The notes under the pieces were generated by a model, which did no database searches, had not been told where the DNA came from, and was given only the letters and a program-made list of their open reading frames with translations. Positions 25,123-32,768 of a stretch of 32,768 bases of DNA are shown in pieces (position 1 is the first letter of the stretch; the number at the start of each line of letters is the position of its first letter). The position numbers were made by a program, and so were the translations under genes. Source of the stretch: JAAYRG01 sp964643255 (GTDB taxonomy: Bacteria > Bacillota > Clostridia > Lachnospirales > Lachnospiraceae); contig CAZXSM010000013.1 in the NCBI GenBank assembly GCA_964643255.1, positions 1 through 32,768 of the forward strand, in the 5' to 3' direction.

Positions 25123-26132
25123 ATAATTTAACATATCCAGACTTTATCAAAAAAGGAGATACAATAGGTATATGTGCACCTTCTGATGGTAATGAGGGTG
25201 CTAGTGACTTTGCCCGCTTAGATAATGGAATTAAGAAAATGGAAGAGATGGGTTATAAGGTCATAGAAAGTGGTAGCGTTAGGAAGAGTCTTAATGGTAG
25301 AAGTGCTGATGCCAAAACTAGGGCAGATGAATTTATGGAAATGGTTAGAAATACTGAAGTTAAGGCTATATTTTCCGCATCAGGTGGCGACTATCTCTTA
25401 GAAATCTTACCTTACTTAGATTTCAATGAAATAAAAGTTAACCCAAAATGGTTTCAAGGGTATTCAGACAACACAGGTTTAGTTCATACAATAACAACTA
25501 TCTGTGATATAGCAACAGTTTATTGTAATAACTTTAATGATTTTGGTATGGAAGAATGGCATGAATCAGTTAGTAATAATCTGAAGATTTTACAGGGACA
25601 AGATATAGAACAAGAAAGTTACGAAAAGTATCAAGATGGCTTTTATGAACGTGTTACTGGTCTTGAAGATTACACATTAACAAAACCTGTCAAGTGGCGC
25701 AATATTAACACAGAAGGAGAAATTGTAGTTAAAGGCAGAACTATTGGAGGTTGCCTAGATGTTTTAATATCTTTAATTGGAACAAAATTTGATAGAACAA
25801 ATACACTTATAGATAAATACAAAGATGATGGTATTATATGGTACTTAGAAAGCTTTAACTTACCAGCTGAAGGATTAACTCTTGCATTATGGCAATTAAG
25901 GGAAGCAGGATGGTTTAACCATACAAAGGGCATTGTATTTGGAAGACCAACATTTTATGATGAAAGTGCTTCTAGTACTTATGAGGAAGTTGTTTTATCG
26001 GTTCTTGGAGAATTGGACATTCCAATAATCTTAGATGCTGATATTGGACACAAACCTCCCCAATTTACAATGATTAATGGTGGCCTTGGAACTTTACATA
26101 GTTATGATGGTAAGGGTAAACTCATTTACTAG
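25119..26132 (+). CDS. S66 family peptidase (LD-carboxypeptidase/MccF-like)
   Basis: A serine peptidase of family S66, which holds LD-carboxypeptidases of murein recycling and MccF-type microcin-immunity enzymes. The catalytic triad is visible: S116 in GYSDNT, E244 in WYLESFNL and H311 in DIGHKPPQ. The 337 residues are closer to the MccF-like branch than to short LdcA (about 305). It has no signal peptide, so acts in the cytoplasm. The dapF overlap suggests a cell-wall role, but a peptide-antibiotic immunity role cannot be excluded. Confidence 0.88.
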   Translation: MNNLTYPDFIKKGDTIGICAPSDGNEGASDFARLDNGIKKMEEMGYKVIESGSVRKSLNGRSADAKTRADEFMEMVRNTEVKAIFSASGGDYLLEILPYLDFNEIKVNPKWFQGYSDNTGLVHTITTICDIATVYCNNFNDFGMEEWHESVSNNLKILQGQDIEQESYEKYQDGFYERVTGLEDYTLTKPVKWRNINTEGEIVVKGRTIGGCLDVLISLIGTKFDRTNTLIDKYKDDGIIWYLESFNLPAEGLTLALWQLREAGWFNHTKGIVFGRPTFYDESASSTYEEVVLSVLGELDIPIILDADIGHKPPQFTMINGGLGTLHSYDGKGKLIY

Positions 26133-26181
26133 TAGATGACTTTATTGCTTGTAATGTAGTGGATGTAGATTGGAGGAAAAG

Positions 26182-26487
26182 TTGAAGATATCAGAGAAAA
26201 ATCTAGAACAATTATTTGACCAGTCCAAATTAGATATAAATGATAAGAGTAAAGATAAGTTGGTAGAGAATTTAAGTCAAATGATTGATTCTTTTAATAT
26301 AATAGACAATATAGATACTAATAATCTAGACCCTATGATTTATATAAACGATAATTACAATGTGTTTAGACAAGACATTGTAGAAAACAAAGACCATGAA
26401 ATAAATAGGAAAACAGCCTTAGAAAATGCTCCAAGCCAGGAAGATGGATTTATAACTGTGCCAAAAGTTATAGAATACAGGCTTTAG
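26182..26487 (+). CDS. gatC: Asp-tRNA(Asn)/Glu-tRNA(Gln) amidotransferase subunit C
   Basis: GatC is the small linker subunit that stabilises GatA and GatB. This copy has 101 residues with the usual pattern: an N-terminal helical half (ISEKNLEQL...KLVENLSQMIDSFNIID) and the DTNNLDPM segment, then a tail ending in FITVPKVI. The start is TTG at 26182, 5 bases after GGAGG (26172-26176). The upstream TTG at 26170 overlaps the ribosome site and is rejected. It lies 57 bases before gatA. Confidence 0.9.
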   Translation: MKISEKNLEQLFDQSKLDINDKSKDKLVENLSQMIDSFNIIDNIDTNNLDPMIYINDNYNVFRQDIVENKDHEINRKTALENAPSQEDGFITVPKVIEYRL

Positions 26488-26544
26488 ACCTATTTATAAA
26501 AGGTTTCAGTAATTTACTAAATAATTATAGATTGAGGAAAACAC

Positions 26545-27990
26545 ATGAATTATCAAAAGATGACAGCGATAGAATTAAGTAAGAAAATAAAGAATAAAGA
26601 AATATCTGCGGTAGAAGTAACAAAAGCACATATTAATTATATAAAAGAAAAAGATGGTTTGTATAATTGCTTTATTACCTTGTTAGAAGAGGAGGCTCTT
26701 AAACAAGCAGAGAAAATTCAGGAGAAAATAGGCAAAGGAGAATTTAAAGATTCTCCTTTAGTAGGTGTGCCTATGGCCATAAAGGATAATATCTGTACAA
26801 AGGATATTAGAACAACTTGTGCTTCCAAAATGCTAGAAGATTATGTGCCTTCTTATAATGCAAAGGTTGTAGACAAGTTAGTAGATGGAGGTGCAATTAT
26901 TCTTGGCAAACTTAATATGGATGAATTTGCTATGGGAAGTTCCTCAGAGACTTCTTATTTTTCTTCTACTAAAAACCCTGTAAACCCTGAATATGTTCCA
27001 GGAGGCTCTAGTGGGGGTTCAGCGGCAGCAGTTGCAGCAGGTGAGGTGCTTTATACACTAGGCAGTGATACAGGAGGCTCTATTAGGCAACCAAGTTCTT
27101 ACTGTGGAGTAACTGGTATTAAACCAACATATGGTACAGTATCAAGAAGTGGCTTAATAGGATTTGCTAGTTCATTTGACCAAATAGGCCCAATTGCTAA
27201 AAACATATCAGATGCAACGGCGGTATTAGACATTATTAAAGGCTATGATAAAAATGATTCTTCATCATTAAAGAGGAATTATGACCAGTATTCTAAAGAA
27301 TTAGTAGAAGATGTTAAAGGTTTAAAGATAGCAATTCCCCGAGAATACTTAGAAAGTCCTATGAATGAAGATGTAAGAAGAAAGTTACATGAGGCCATTG
27401 ATATATTGAAAGACAAGGGTGCCTCTATTGATTTTATTAAGCCTAAAACTTCAGAGTATATAATACCAACTTATTATATATTAGCATCAGCTGAAGCTAG
27501 TTCTAACCTAGCTAGATTTGATGGAATAAAGTATGGCTATCGTAGCCTGGATGCTAATAATCTTGATGAAATATATACTAAGTCCAGAAGTGAAGCCTTT
27601 GGTGATGAAGTAAAGCTGCGAATACTATTAGGTAATTATGTATTAAGTGCGGCAAATTATGAACAATATTATAATAAGGCTCTTAAATTGAGAAGACTAA
27701 TTAATAATGAGTTTGAAGATGTACTTTCTAAATATGATCTTATTATGGATCCAACGAATTCATTTACAGCCTTTAAGTTTAAAAAGTTTAAAGATGATCC
27801 GGTGAAGAAATATTCTAGCACAGACAATAAGTATACAATCCTTGTTAATATAGTTGGTGCTCCAGCTATTAGTCTTCCTTGCGGGGTAGATAAAGAAGGT
27901 CTTCCCATTGGACTACAACTAATTGGTAGAAAGCATGGGGAAAAAGATATTATTAGAACAGGATATACTTATGAAAAGGCGATTAAATAG
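26545..27990 (+). CDS. gatA: Asp-tRNA(Asn)/Glu-tRNA(Gln) amidotransferase subunit A
   Basis: GatA frees ammonia from glutamine for transamidation of misacylated tRNA. It is an amidase-signature protein of 481 residues. The catalytic Ser-cisSer-Lys set is visible: lysine in VPMAIKDNIC, serines in PGGSSGGSAAAVA and GSDTGGSIRQPS. TGAGGA precedes ATG. The operon order C-A-B is the usual one. Firmicutes without GlnRS need it to make Gln-tRNA. Confidence 0.98.
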   Translation: MNYQKMTAIELSKKIKNKEISAVEVTKAHINYIKEKDGLYNCFITLLEEEALKQAEKIQEKIGKGEFKDSPLVGVPMAIKDNICTKDIRTTCASKMLEDYVPSYNAKVVDKLVDGGAIILGKLNMDEFAMGSSSETSYFSSTKNPVNPEYVPGGSSGGSAAAVAAGEVLYTLGSDTGGSIRQPSSYCGVTGIKPTYGTVSRSGLIGFASSFDQIGPIAKNISDATAVLDIIKGYDKNDSSSLKRNYDQYSKELVEDVKGLKIAIPREYLESPMNEDVRRKLHEAIDILKDKGASIDFIKPKTSEYIIPTYYILASAEASSNLARFDGIKYGYRSLDANNLDEIYTKSRSEAFGDEVKLRILLGNYVLSAANYEQYYNKALKLRRLINNEFEDVLSKYDLIMDPTNSFTAFKFKKFKDDPVKKYSSTDNKYTILVNIVGAPAISLPCGVDKEGLPIGLQLIGRKHGEKDIIRTGYTYEKAIK

Positions 27991-28009
27991 ACTGAAATGA
28001 GGAAACAAA

Positions 28010-29443
28010 ATGGATAAGTATGAAATTGTGATTGGTTTGGAAGTACATGTGGAACTTTCTACAAAAAGTAAAATATTTTGTGGATGCTCCACTGAATTTG
28101 GTGGCCAGCCTAATAGTAAATGTTGTCCTATATGCATGGGAATGCCAGGTACACTTCCAGTTTTAAATAAAAAGGTTTTAGAATATGCTATAGCAGCAGG
28201 TATAGCCATGAATTGTAAGGTTCGTAAGTATTCAAGATTTGATAGAAAGAATTACTTTTATCCAGACTTAGCAAAGTCATATCAAACTTCACAACTTTAT
28301 TTACCTATTTGTTATGATGGTAATGTTGAAATAGAGCTTGAAGACTACAGGAAAAGTATTGGAATTCATGAAATTCATATGGAAGAAGATGCAGGTAAAT
28401 TAATTCATAGTGATGATAAGGATTTATCTTATATAGATTTTAATAGAAGTGGAGTTCCTTTAATTGAGATAGTGACAGAACCAGATATGAATTCTAAGGA
28501 AGAAGTAATAGGATTTCTAGAAAAACTTCAGTTAATGCTCCAATATCTTGGTATATCTGACTGTAAAATGCAAGAAGGCTCTTTTAGGGCAGATATCAAT
28601 TTGTCGGTTAGAAAAAAAGGGGATAAGAAACTTGGAACACGTAGTGAAATGAAGAATATAAATTCCTTTAAAGCCATAGGAAGAGCCATAGATTATGAGG
28701 CCCAAAGGCAGATTGATATACTAGAAAATTCAGGTGAAATTATCCAAGAAACTAGGAGATGGGATGATATAAAGGGATTTAGTGAGTCCTTAAGATCAAA
28801 ACAAGATGCAAGGGACTATAGATATTTTCCAGATCCAGACCTAGCACCTCTTATTCTTGATGACGAATGGATAGATGACATTAAAGACAAGTTACCTGAA
28901 CTTAGAGAAGATAAACTTGTAAGATATATTAAGGACTATGACCTGCCTGAATATGATGCCAATGTTATTACTAGTTCAAAACATCTTGCAGATCTCTTTG
29001 AGAAAACCCTTGTTTATTGTGATAATCCAAAGGAGATTGCTAACTGGATTATGACTGAAACTATGCGGTTGGCAAGAAAACGACAAGTAGAATATGAAAA
29101 CATATCATTTAGTCCTGAAAATCTAGGGAAATTAATTAACTTGCTTGATAATGGTAAGATTAATAGGACTGTGGCAAAAGATGTTTTTGAAATTATATTT
29201 GATGAGGATATTGATCCAGAGATCTACGTTAAAGAACATAAGCTTGGACTTATTGATAGTGAGGATGCTATAACGAAGCTTATAGAAGAAGTTGTTGAGG
29301 AATTCCCAGATTCTGTAAGTGATTATAGGAAGGGAAAAGATAGAGCATTTAAACACTTAATGGGCCAAGTTATGAGAAAAAGTAAAGGAAAAGTTGATCC
29401 AGTCCTGGCCAGTGAGGAATTAAAGAAGGAATTAGATAAATGA
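28010..29443 (+). CDS. gatB: Asp-tRNA(Asn)/Glu-tRNA(Gln) amidotransferase subunit B
   Basis: GatB binds the misacylated tRNA and activates and amidates its side chain. The 477 residues include the N-terminal catalytic cradle (IGLEVHVELSTKSKIFC, then FDRKNYFYPDLAK and RSGVPLIEIVTEPD) and the C-terminal helical tail (YqeY-like) near 330-477. Zinc-type cysteines occur in IFCGCS and KCCPIC. It starts 19 bases after gatA with TGAGGA. Confidence 0.98.
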   Translation: MDKYEIVIGLEVHVELSTKSKIFCGCSTEFGGQPNSKCCPICMGMPGTLPVLNKKVLEYAIAAGIAMNCKVRKYSRFDRKNYFYPDLAKSYQTSQLYLPICYDGNVEIELEDYRKSIGIHEIHMEEDAGKLIHSDDKDLSYIDFNRSGVPLIEIVTEPDMNSKEEVIGFLEKLQLMLQYLGISDCKMQEGSFRADINLSVRKKGDKKLGTRSEMKNINSFKAIGRAIDYEAQRQIDILENSGEIIQETRRWDDIKGFSESLRSKQDARDYRYFPDPDLAPLILDDEWIDDIKDKLPELREDKLVRYIKDYDLPEYDANVITSSKHLADLFEKTLVYCDNPKEIANWIMTETMRLARKRQVEYENISFSPENLGKLINLLDNGKINRTVAKDVFEIIFDEDIDPEIYVKEHKLGLIDSEDAITKLIEEVVEEFPDSVSDYRKGKDRAFKHLMGQVMRKSKGKVDPVLASEELKKELDK

Positions 29444-29470
29444 TGATAAGCAGGCTGTGTATTTTGGACC

Positions 29471-29515
29471 AGGCTTTAACAGGGTACATGAGCCTATTAT
29501 GCTTTTAGATTTTTG
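29471..29515 (+). terminator. Weak hairpin after gatB
   Basis: AGGCT (29471-29475) pairs with AGCCT (29491-29495) over a 15-nt loop, with T-rich sequence some bases later. It is the only terminator candidate between gatB and the convergent FliK-like gene. Confidence 0.3.
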
Positions 29516-31349
29516 TGTCAAAGTTATAGGATAGGAGAATTTTTTCTTCTTCTGGATTTTTAAGTAGATCATTTAAAGAAGTCTTTTCTTCTTCTGCTAA
29601 TAATACTTTGGATTGAGCTATAAAGCCTTTTTCTTCTAGGACTTTGTCTAACTGGTTTAAGTTGTTGGTGATTATACTTTGGTTTTCAGGGTCCCGTGTA
29701 TAGAAGGTGGTTTGTACCCTTGTCCTGTTTAGTGAAATTTGTACATCTAGAGGACCTAGGTGTTTCATATCAAGACGTAGCACTACTTTAATATTATCAA
29801 GGAGGGCCTGAGGGTCCTTCTTTTTTTTGGCAAAAACGTATAATTCCCCTTCTTGTTTGTTTTCCATGAACTTAATAGGTAGGTGCAAAAAGGGAATATA
29901 TTTATTAAGCTCTAACATAGAGTCAAATTGGTTGTTTATTTGGCTTAAGTCTGAGTTAAATTTCAGAAAGCTTTTACTTAAGCTTGCAAGATCGTTTTGA
30001 GAACTTTTACTTATATCTTGTGATTGATAATTATAATCTTCTGTATTATTTTCATTAAGGCTAAACTCTTCAAACATTTTGACTATATTTCCAAAACGTT
30101 TTAATTCAAGCTTTGTGTTTATCAAATAGTCTTCAATTGATTCGGCATTGTTAAGGATTTCGATATTGGGATAATATTCAGCCTTAAATAATGATTTCAC
30201 CAGATTTTGATAGGGTGTTGAAGTTAATAAGCCTTTTATAGGGCTCTCTAGCCCAGGATTAGGGTCATGGTTTAGGTAGGTGTCAATAAGTGTTCTTATG
30301 TCACTTAGTATTTCATTGGAAGTAAAAGTTTGGCTAGGCTGATCACCTTGGTTGGTAACTTGAACCTCTGGGTTAATATCTGAGTTTAAAGTTGTCTTTT
30401 GTGGGATATTATTGCTAGTAAAAAGAAAAAAGTCCTTTCCATCAAGATCTTGGTAATTATCTAAAAACACAGTGATTAAGTCTTCTAGACTAGCTTGTAA
30501 GGCAGAAGAATTACTATAGGATATTAGGCTGTCTAGAGGGATATCAGTCTTGCTATTGGAAGGGTTACTTAAAGGGATATCAACCGAATCATTTTCGGGA
30601 ACATTATTTTGAGGAACATTAGGTATAAGGGTATCATTTTCAAGGAGATTAGGTATAAAGGTTTTTATTAGGTCTAAATTACTTGTAAAGTAATCAGCTG
30701 TTAAGATGTTTTCCGGATTAGTTATATGGTTTATAGCTGAGTCAATTAATGAATTAAACTGGCTAGTTAAAGAATCGCTACTAGATAGTAGGTCACTAAA
30801 GATAGCCACAGATTCTTGGGTAATTGGGATCTCTAGTGTATTCATCCTAATTAATAAGTCAATGGGGGTATCCTTGTGGATATGACTTTGCCTAATAAAG
30901 TATGTAATAGTATCTTTGTCTACTGGCATTTGATGTTTAAGTAGTTCATTTACAATTTCATAATTATTTTCACTTGTCATTAGATTATTTTGAGATAGGA
31001 TATTATTAATTACATTTTCTTTACTTGCATTATTAGTAGTCGTAGAACTATCTTCTCCTAGAAGTTTTAAGACTATTGTGTTGTTAGAATACTCTTCAAT
31101 TTGAAAATAGGCTTCCATTTTATCTGATAATCCTAAGTTGTTTTTTAAAGAACCGGATATAATTTGGCCATCACTTAGAGACAAGCTAATCTTACCATCT
31201 GCTAGACTTAGAACCTTACCCTTTACGACTTGTCCTTTTTCTAGAGATAAATTAGGAGCTTGCTTAGAAGATGTTTGCTTTATAGTCTTATTGTTAATAT
31301 ATGGAGTGTTATTAACTTTATTATTAGAAGATATATTTCTATTTATCAT
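29505..31349 (-). CDS. FliK-like protein with C-terminal hook-length-control domain
   Basis: A 614-residue protein with a long polar, Asn/Ser-rich N-terminal part and a C-terminal part (about 480-570) resembling the Flg_hook domain of FliK: HLPIKF, GELYVF, VVLRLDMKHLGPLDVQISL and TTFYTRD. Residues 32-75 form a small beta-rich segment (GQVVKGKVLSLADGKISLSL). In FliK this domain switches flagellar export; here no flagellar gene is near, so the role is open. The start is ATG at 31349, after GGGTGA; the GTG at 31358 falls inside that site. A weak promoter (GTTAAA/ATTATA read in reverse) lies at 31409-31436. The long disordered N-terminal part is expected in FliK. Confidence 0.75.
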   Translation of the reverse strand: MINRNISSNNKVNNTPYINNKTIKQTSSKQAPNLSLEKGQVVKGKVLSLADGKISLSLSDGQIISGSLKNNLGLSDKMEAYFQIEEYSNNTIVLKLLGEDSSTTTNNASKENVINNILSQNNLMTSENNYEIVNELLKHQMPVDKDTITYFIRQSHIHKDTPIDLLIRMNTLEIPITQESVAIFSDLLSSSDSLTSQFNSLIDSAINHITNPENILTADYFTSNLDLIKTFIPNLLENDTLIPNVPQNNVPENDSVDIPLSNPSNSKTDIPLDSLISYSNSSALQASLEDLITVFLDNYQDLDGKDFFLFTSNNIPQKTTLNSDINPEVQVTNQGDQPSQTFTSNEILSDIRTLIDTYLNHDPNPGLESPIKGLLTSTPYQNLVKSLFKAEYYPNIEILNNAESIEDYLINTKLELKRFGNIVKMFEEFSLNENNTEDYNYQSQDISKSSQNDLASLSKSFLKFNSDLSQINNQFDSMLELNKYIPFLHLPIKFMENKQEGELYVFAKKKKDPQALLDNIKVVLRLDMKHLGPLDVQISLNRTRVQTTFYTRDPENQSIITNNLNQLDKVLEEKGFIAQSKVLLAEEEKTSLNDLLKNPEEEKILLSYNFDTKI

Positions 31350-31484
31350 TTTTATCACCCTAAAGATATCTTTGTATTTGTGTTCTTATATATTATATTA
31401 TACATAATATTATACTTAATTAATATATCGGTTAAAGTTAGCTATTCTTTAATAGCAAAGGACCTAATACAAGATTATATCCCC

Positions 31485-31513
31485 TTGCTTATATAAAAAC
31501 TAGCTAATATAAT
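31485..31513 (+). promoter_or_regulatory. Promoter of nagA
   Basis: TATAAT at 31508-31513 with a 17-nt spacer to a poor -35 (TTGCTT, 31485-31490). A small hairpin GCTATT/AATAGC lies upstream at 31441-31456. Confidence 0.5.
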
Positions 31514-31542
31514 GATGTTAAATACTGTAAGGATGTGAATAT

Positions 31543-32664
31543 ATGATTATTAAAAATGCAAATGTCTATAAGGATGATTACCACTTTCATACTGAAGACA
31601 TATACATTAAAGACGGCTACATAGTAGAAGATTTACCACAAGAAGGTGAAATTATTGATGGAACTAATTTATATGCCATACCTGGCTTAACGGACATTCA
31701 TTTTCATGGATGCCTAGGTTATGACTTTTGTGATGGCACAGAAGAAGCTATAGATGTAATATCACAATATCAAGGTAAGAATGGAATTACTACTATTTGC
31801 CCTGCTACTATGACCTTGCCAGAAGAAGAGCTTGCTAAGATAATGGAAAATGTTAAAGATTATAAGTATAAAGAAGGAGCTATTCTTGTTGGTATAAACA
31901 TGGAAGGGCCATTTATATCCGAAGAAAAAAAGGGTAGTCAAGATGATAAACATATTAAGATTCCTGACATAGACCTCTACCGTAGATTACAAGAAAAGTC
32001 TGGAAATATGATAAAGTTAATTGAAATTGCTCCTGAAGAAGAAGGTGCTATGGATTTTATATCAGTATTAAAAGACGAGCTAGTAATATCTATTGCCCAT
32101 ACTAGTGCAGACTATGATACTGCAATGGAAGCCTTTACCCGGGGTGCTAAACATGTGACCCATTTATATAATGCAATGCCTCCCTTTCTACATAGGGCTC
32201 CAGGGGTAATTGGTGCAGCTAGTGATAGTAAAGGGATTTATGTTGAATTAATTTGTGACGGGGTCCATATTCATCCAAGTGTTATAAGAGCCACCTTTAA
32301 ATTTATAGGGGAAGAAAAACTAGTATTAATTAGTGATAGTATGGAAGCTACAGGAATGCCTGATGGAAGATACCAACTGGGTGGTCAAGATGTTGACCTA
32401 GTTGGCAATAGACCAACTCTAGTCTCTAGCGGAGCCATAGCAGGTTCAGCTACCAACCTTATGGATTCCATGAAGCTAGTAGTAAGAGATATGGGGATTC
32501 CACTAGAGAGTGCTGTTAGGGCGGCTGCAGTTAATCCTGCAAAGGCTATTGGAATTTTTGACAAGTATGGTAGTATTGAACCAGGTAAAGTTGCTAATAT
32601 TGTATTATTAGATAAAGACCTTAATACAAAGGCGGTTTATATTAAAGGAAAACAATACGCCTAA
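31543..32664 (+). CDS. nagA: N-acetylglucosamine-6-phosphate deacetylase
   Basis: NagA removes acetate from N-acetylglucosamine 6-phosphate, in amino-sugar use and cell-wall recycling. The 373 residues are normal. Metal and active-site segments of the amidohydrolase fold are seen: H53-x-H55 (DIHFHG), E121 in MEGPF, IAHTSAD, VTHLYNAMPP and the catalytic aspartate in LISDSMEATG. AAGGATGTG precedes ATG. No nagB or PTS gene follows within the 104 bases left in the window. Confidence 0.96.
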   Translation: MIIKNANVYKDDYHFHTEDIYIKDGYIVEDLPQEGEIIDGTNLYAIPGLTDIHFHGCLGYDFCDGTEEAIDVISQYQGKNGITTICPATMTLPEEELAKIMENVKDYKYKEGAILVGINMEGPFISEEKKGSQDDKHIKIPDIDLYRRLQEKSGNMIKLIEIAPEEEGAMDFISVLKDELVISIAHTSADYDTAMEAFTRGAKHVTHLYNAMPPFLHRAPGVIGAASDSKGIYVELICDGVHIHPSVIRATFKFIGEEKLVLISDSMEATGMPDGRYQLGGQDVDLVGNRPTLVSSGAIAGSATNLMDSMKLVVRDMGIPLESAVRAAAVNPAKAIGIFDKYGSIEPGKVANIVLLDKDLNTKAVYIKGKQYA

Positions 32665-32768
32665 GCAAAAGATATAAGCTTAAAAAGTGTAATCAGCTTA
32701 CTACTTATTTAAAATTAAAAAATATTTACTTTATTGTGTTAAAACGTCCTAGTAATAAAGTGAACTAT
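32665..32768. other. End of window after nagA
   Basis: No gene is seen in the last 104 bases. TAAGCT and AGCTTA near 32675-32701 can pair, but no T tract follows. ACTTTATT and AATAAAGT near the end form an 8-bp inverted repeat. Confidence 0.4.

Noticed and set aside
31381..31430. Repeated TATAAT-like motifs as several promoters
   Set aside because: The stretch is nearly pure A and T, so such motifs are expected by chance; only one weak pair is mentioned for the minus-strand gene.

Overview
The window is AT-rich chromosomal DNA from a low-GC Gram-positive anaerobe of class Clostridia. The evidence is a SCIFF ranthipeptide precursor with its radical SAM maturase, the Firmicutes-type block recJ-apt-rel, HemZ, GatCAB amidotransferase, an indolepyruvate:ferredoxin oxidoreductase, and strong GGAGG ribosome sites with many TTG/GTG starts. 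Genus cannot be named from the sequence. No phage, IS element, CRISPR array, tRNA or rRNA was seen. One short assembly gap (71 N, 1689-1759) interrupts the SCIFF maturase.

Layout. 1-1927: promoter, 49-residue SCIFF peptide (scfA), a long interrupted hairpin, then the maturase (scfB). 1930-13648: housekeeping block recJ, apt, bifunctional rel, MBL-fold hydrolase, hemZ, hisS, an M18 aminopeptidase, aspS. An unusual 71-nt palindromic element lies between hisS and the aminopeptidase gene. 13662-19641: catabolic operon paaK-iorA-iorB-ACT-paaK-ACT, probably for oxidation of aromatic 2-oxo acids from amino acid fermentation. It ends at a bidirectional terminator shared with an XRE regulator gene on the minus strand. 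20225-20648: cold-shock protein with its own promoter, leader hairpin and terminator. 20692-21960 (minus): a cobalamin riboswitch with a consensus promoter controls a DUF4430 protein and an ECF transporter S component, most simply a corrinoid uptake unit. 21972-23030: galM, whose likely promoter faces and overlaps the riboswitch promoter. 23182-23811 (minus): upp. 23812-24182: gene-free stretch with two strong hairpins. 24183-29443: dapF, an LD-carboxypeptidase-like S66 peptidase, gatC, gatA, gatB. 29505-31349 (minus): a FliK-like protein with no flagellar neighbours. 31543-32664: nagA.

How the genes fit together. The rel/recJ/apt/hisS/aspS region links the stringent response, DNA repair, purine salvage and translation. 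The paaK/ior/ACT operon is the main accessory metabolic module. dapF, the S66 peptidase and nagA concern cell-wall precursors and recycling. GatCAB provides Gln-tRNA by transamidation.

No single large undescribed system was found. The best candidates for something new are small: the hairpin between scfA and scfB, the palindromic pseudoknot-like element before the aminopeptidase gene, the face-to-face galM/riboswitch promoters, and the split ribosome site of dapF.
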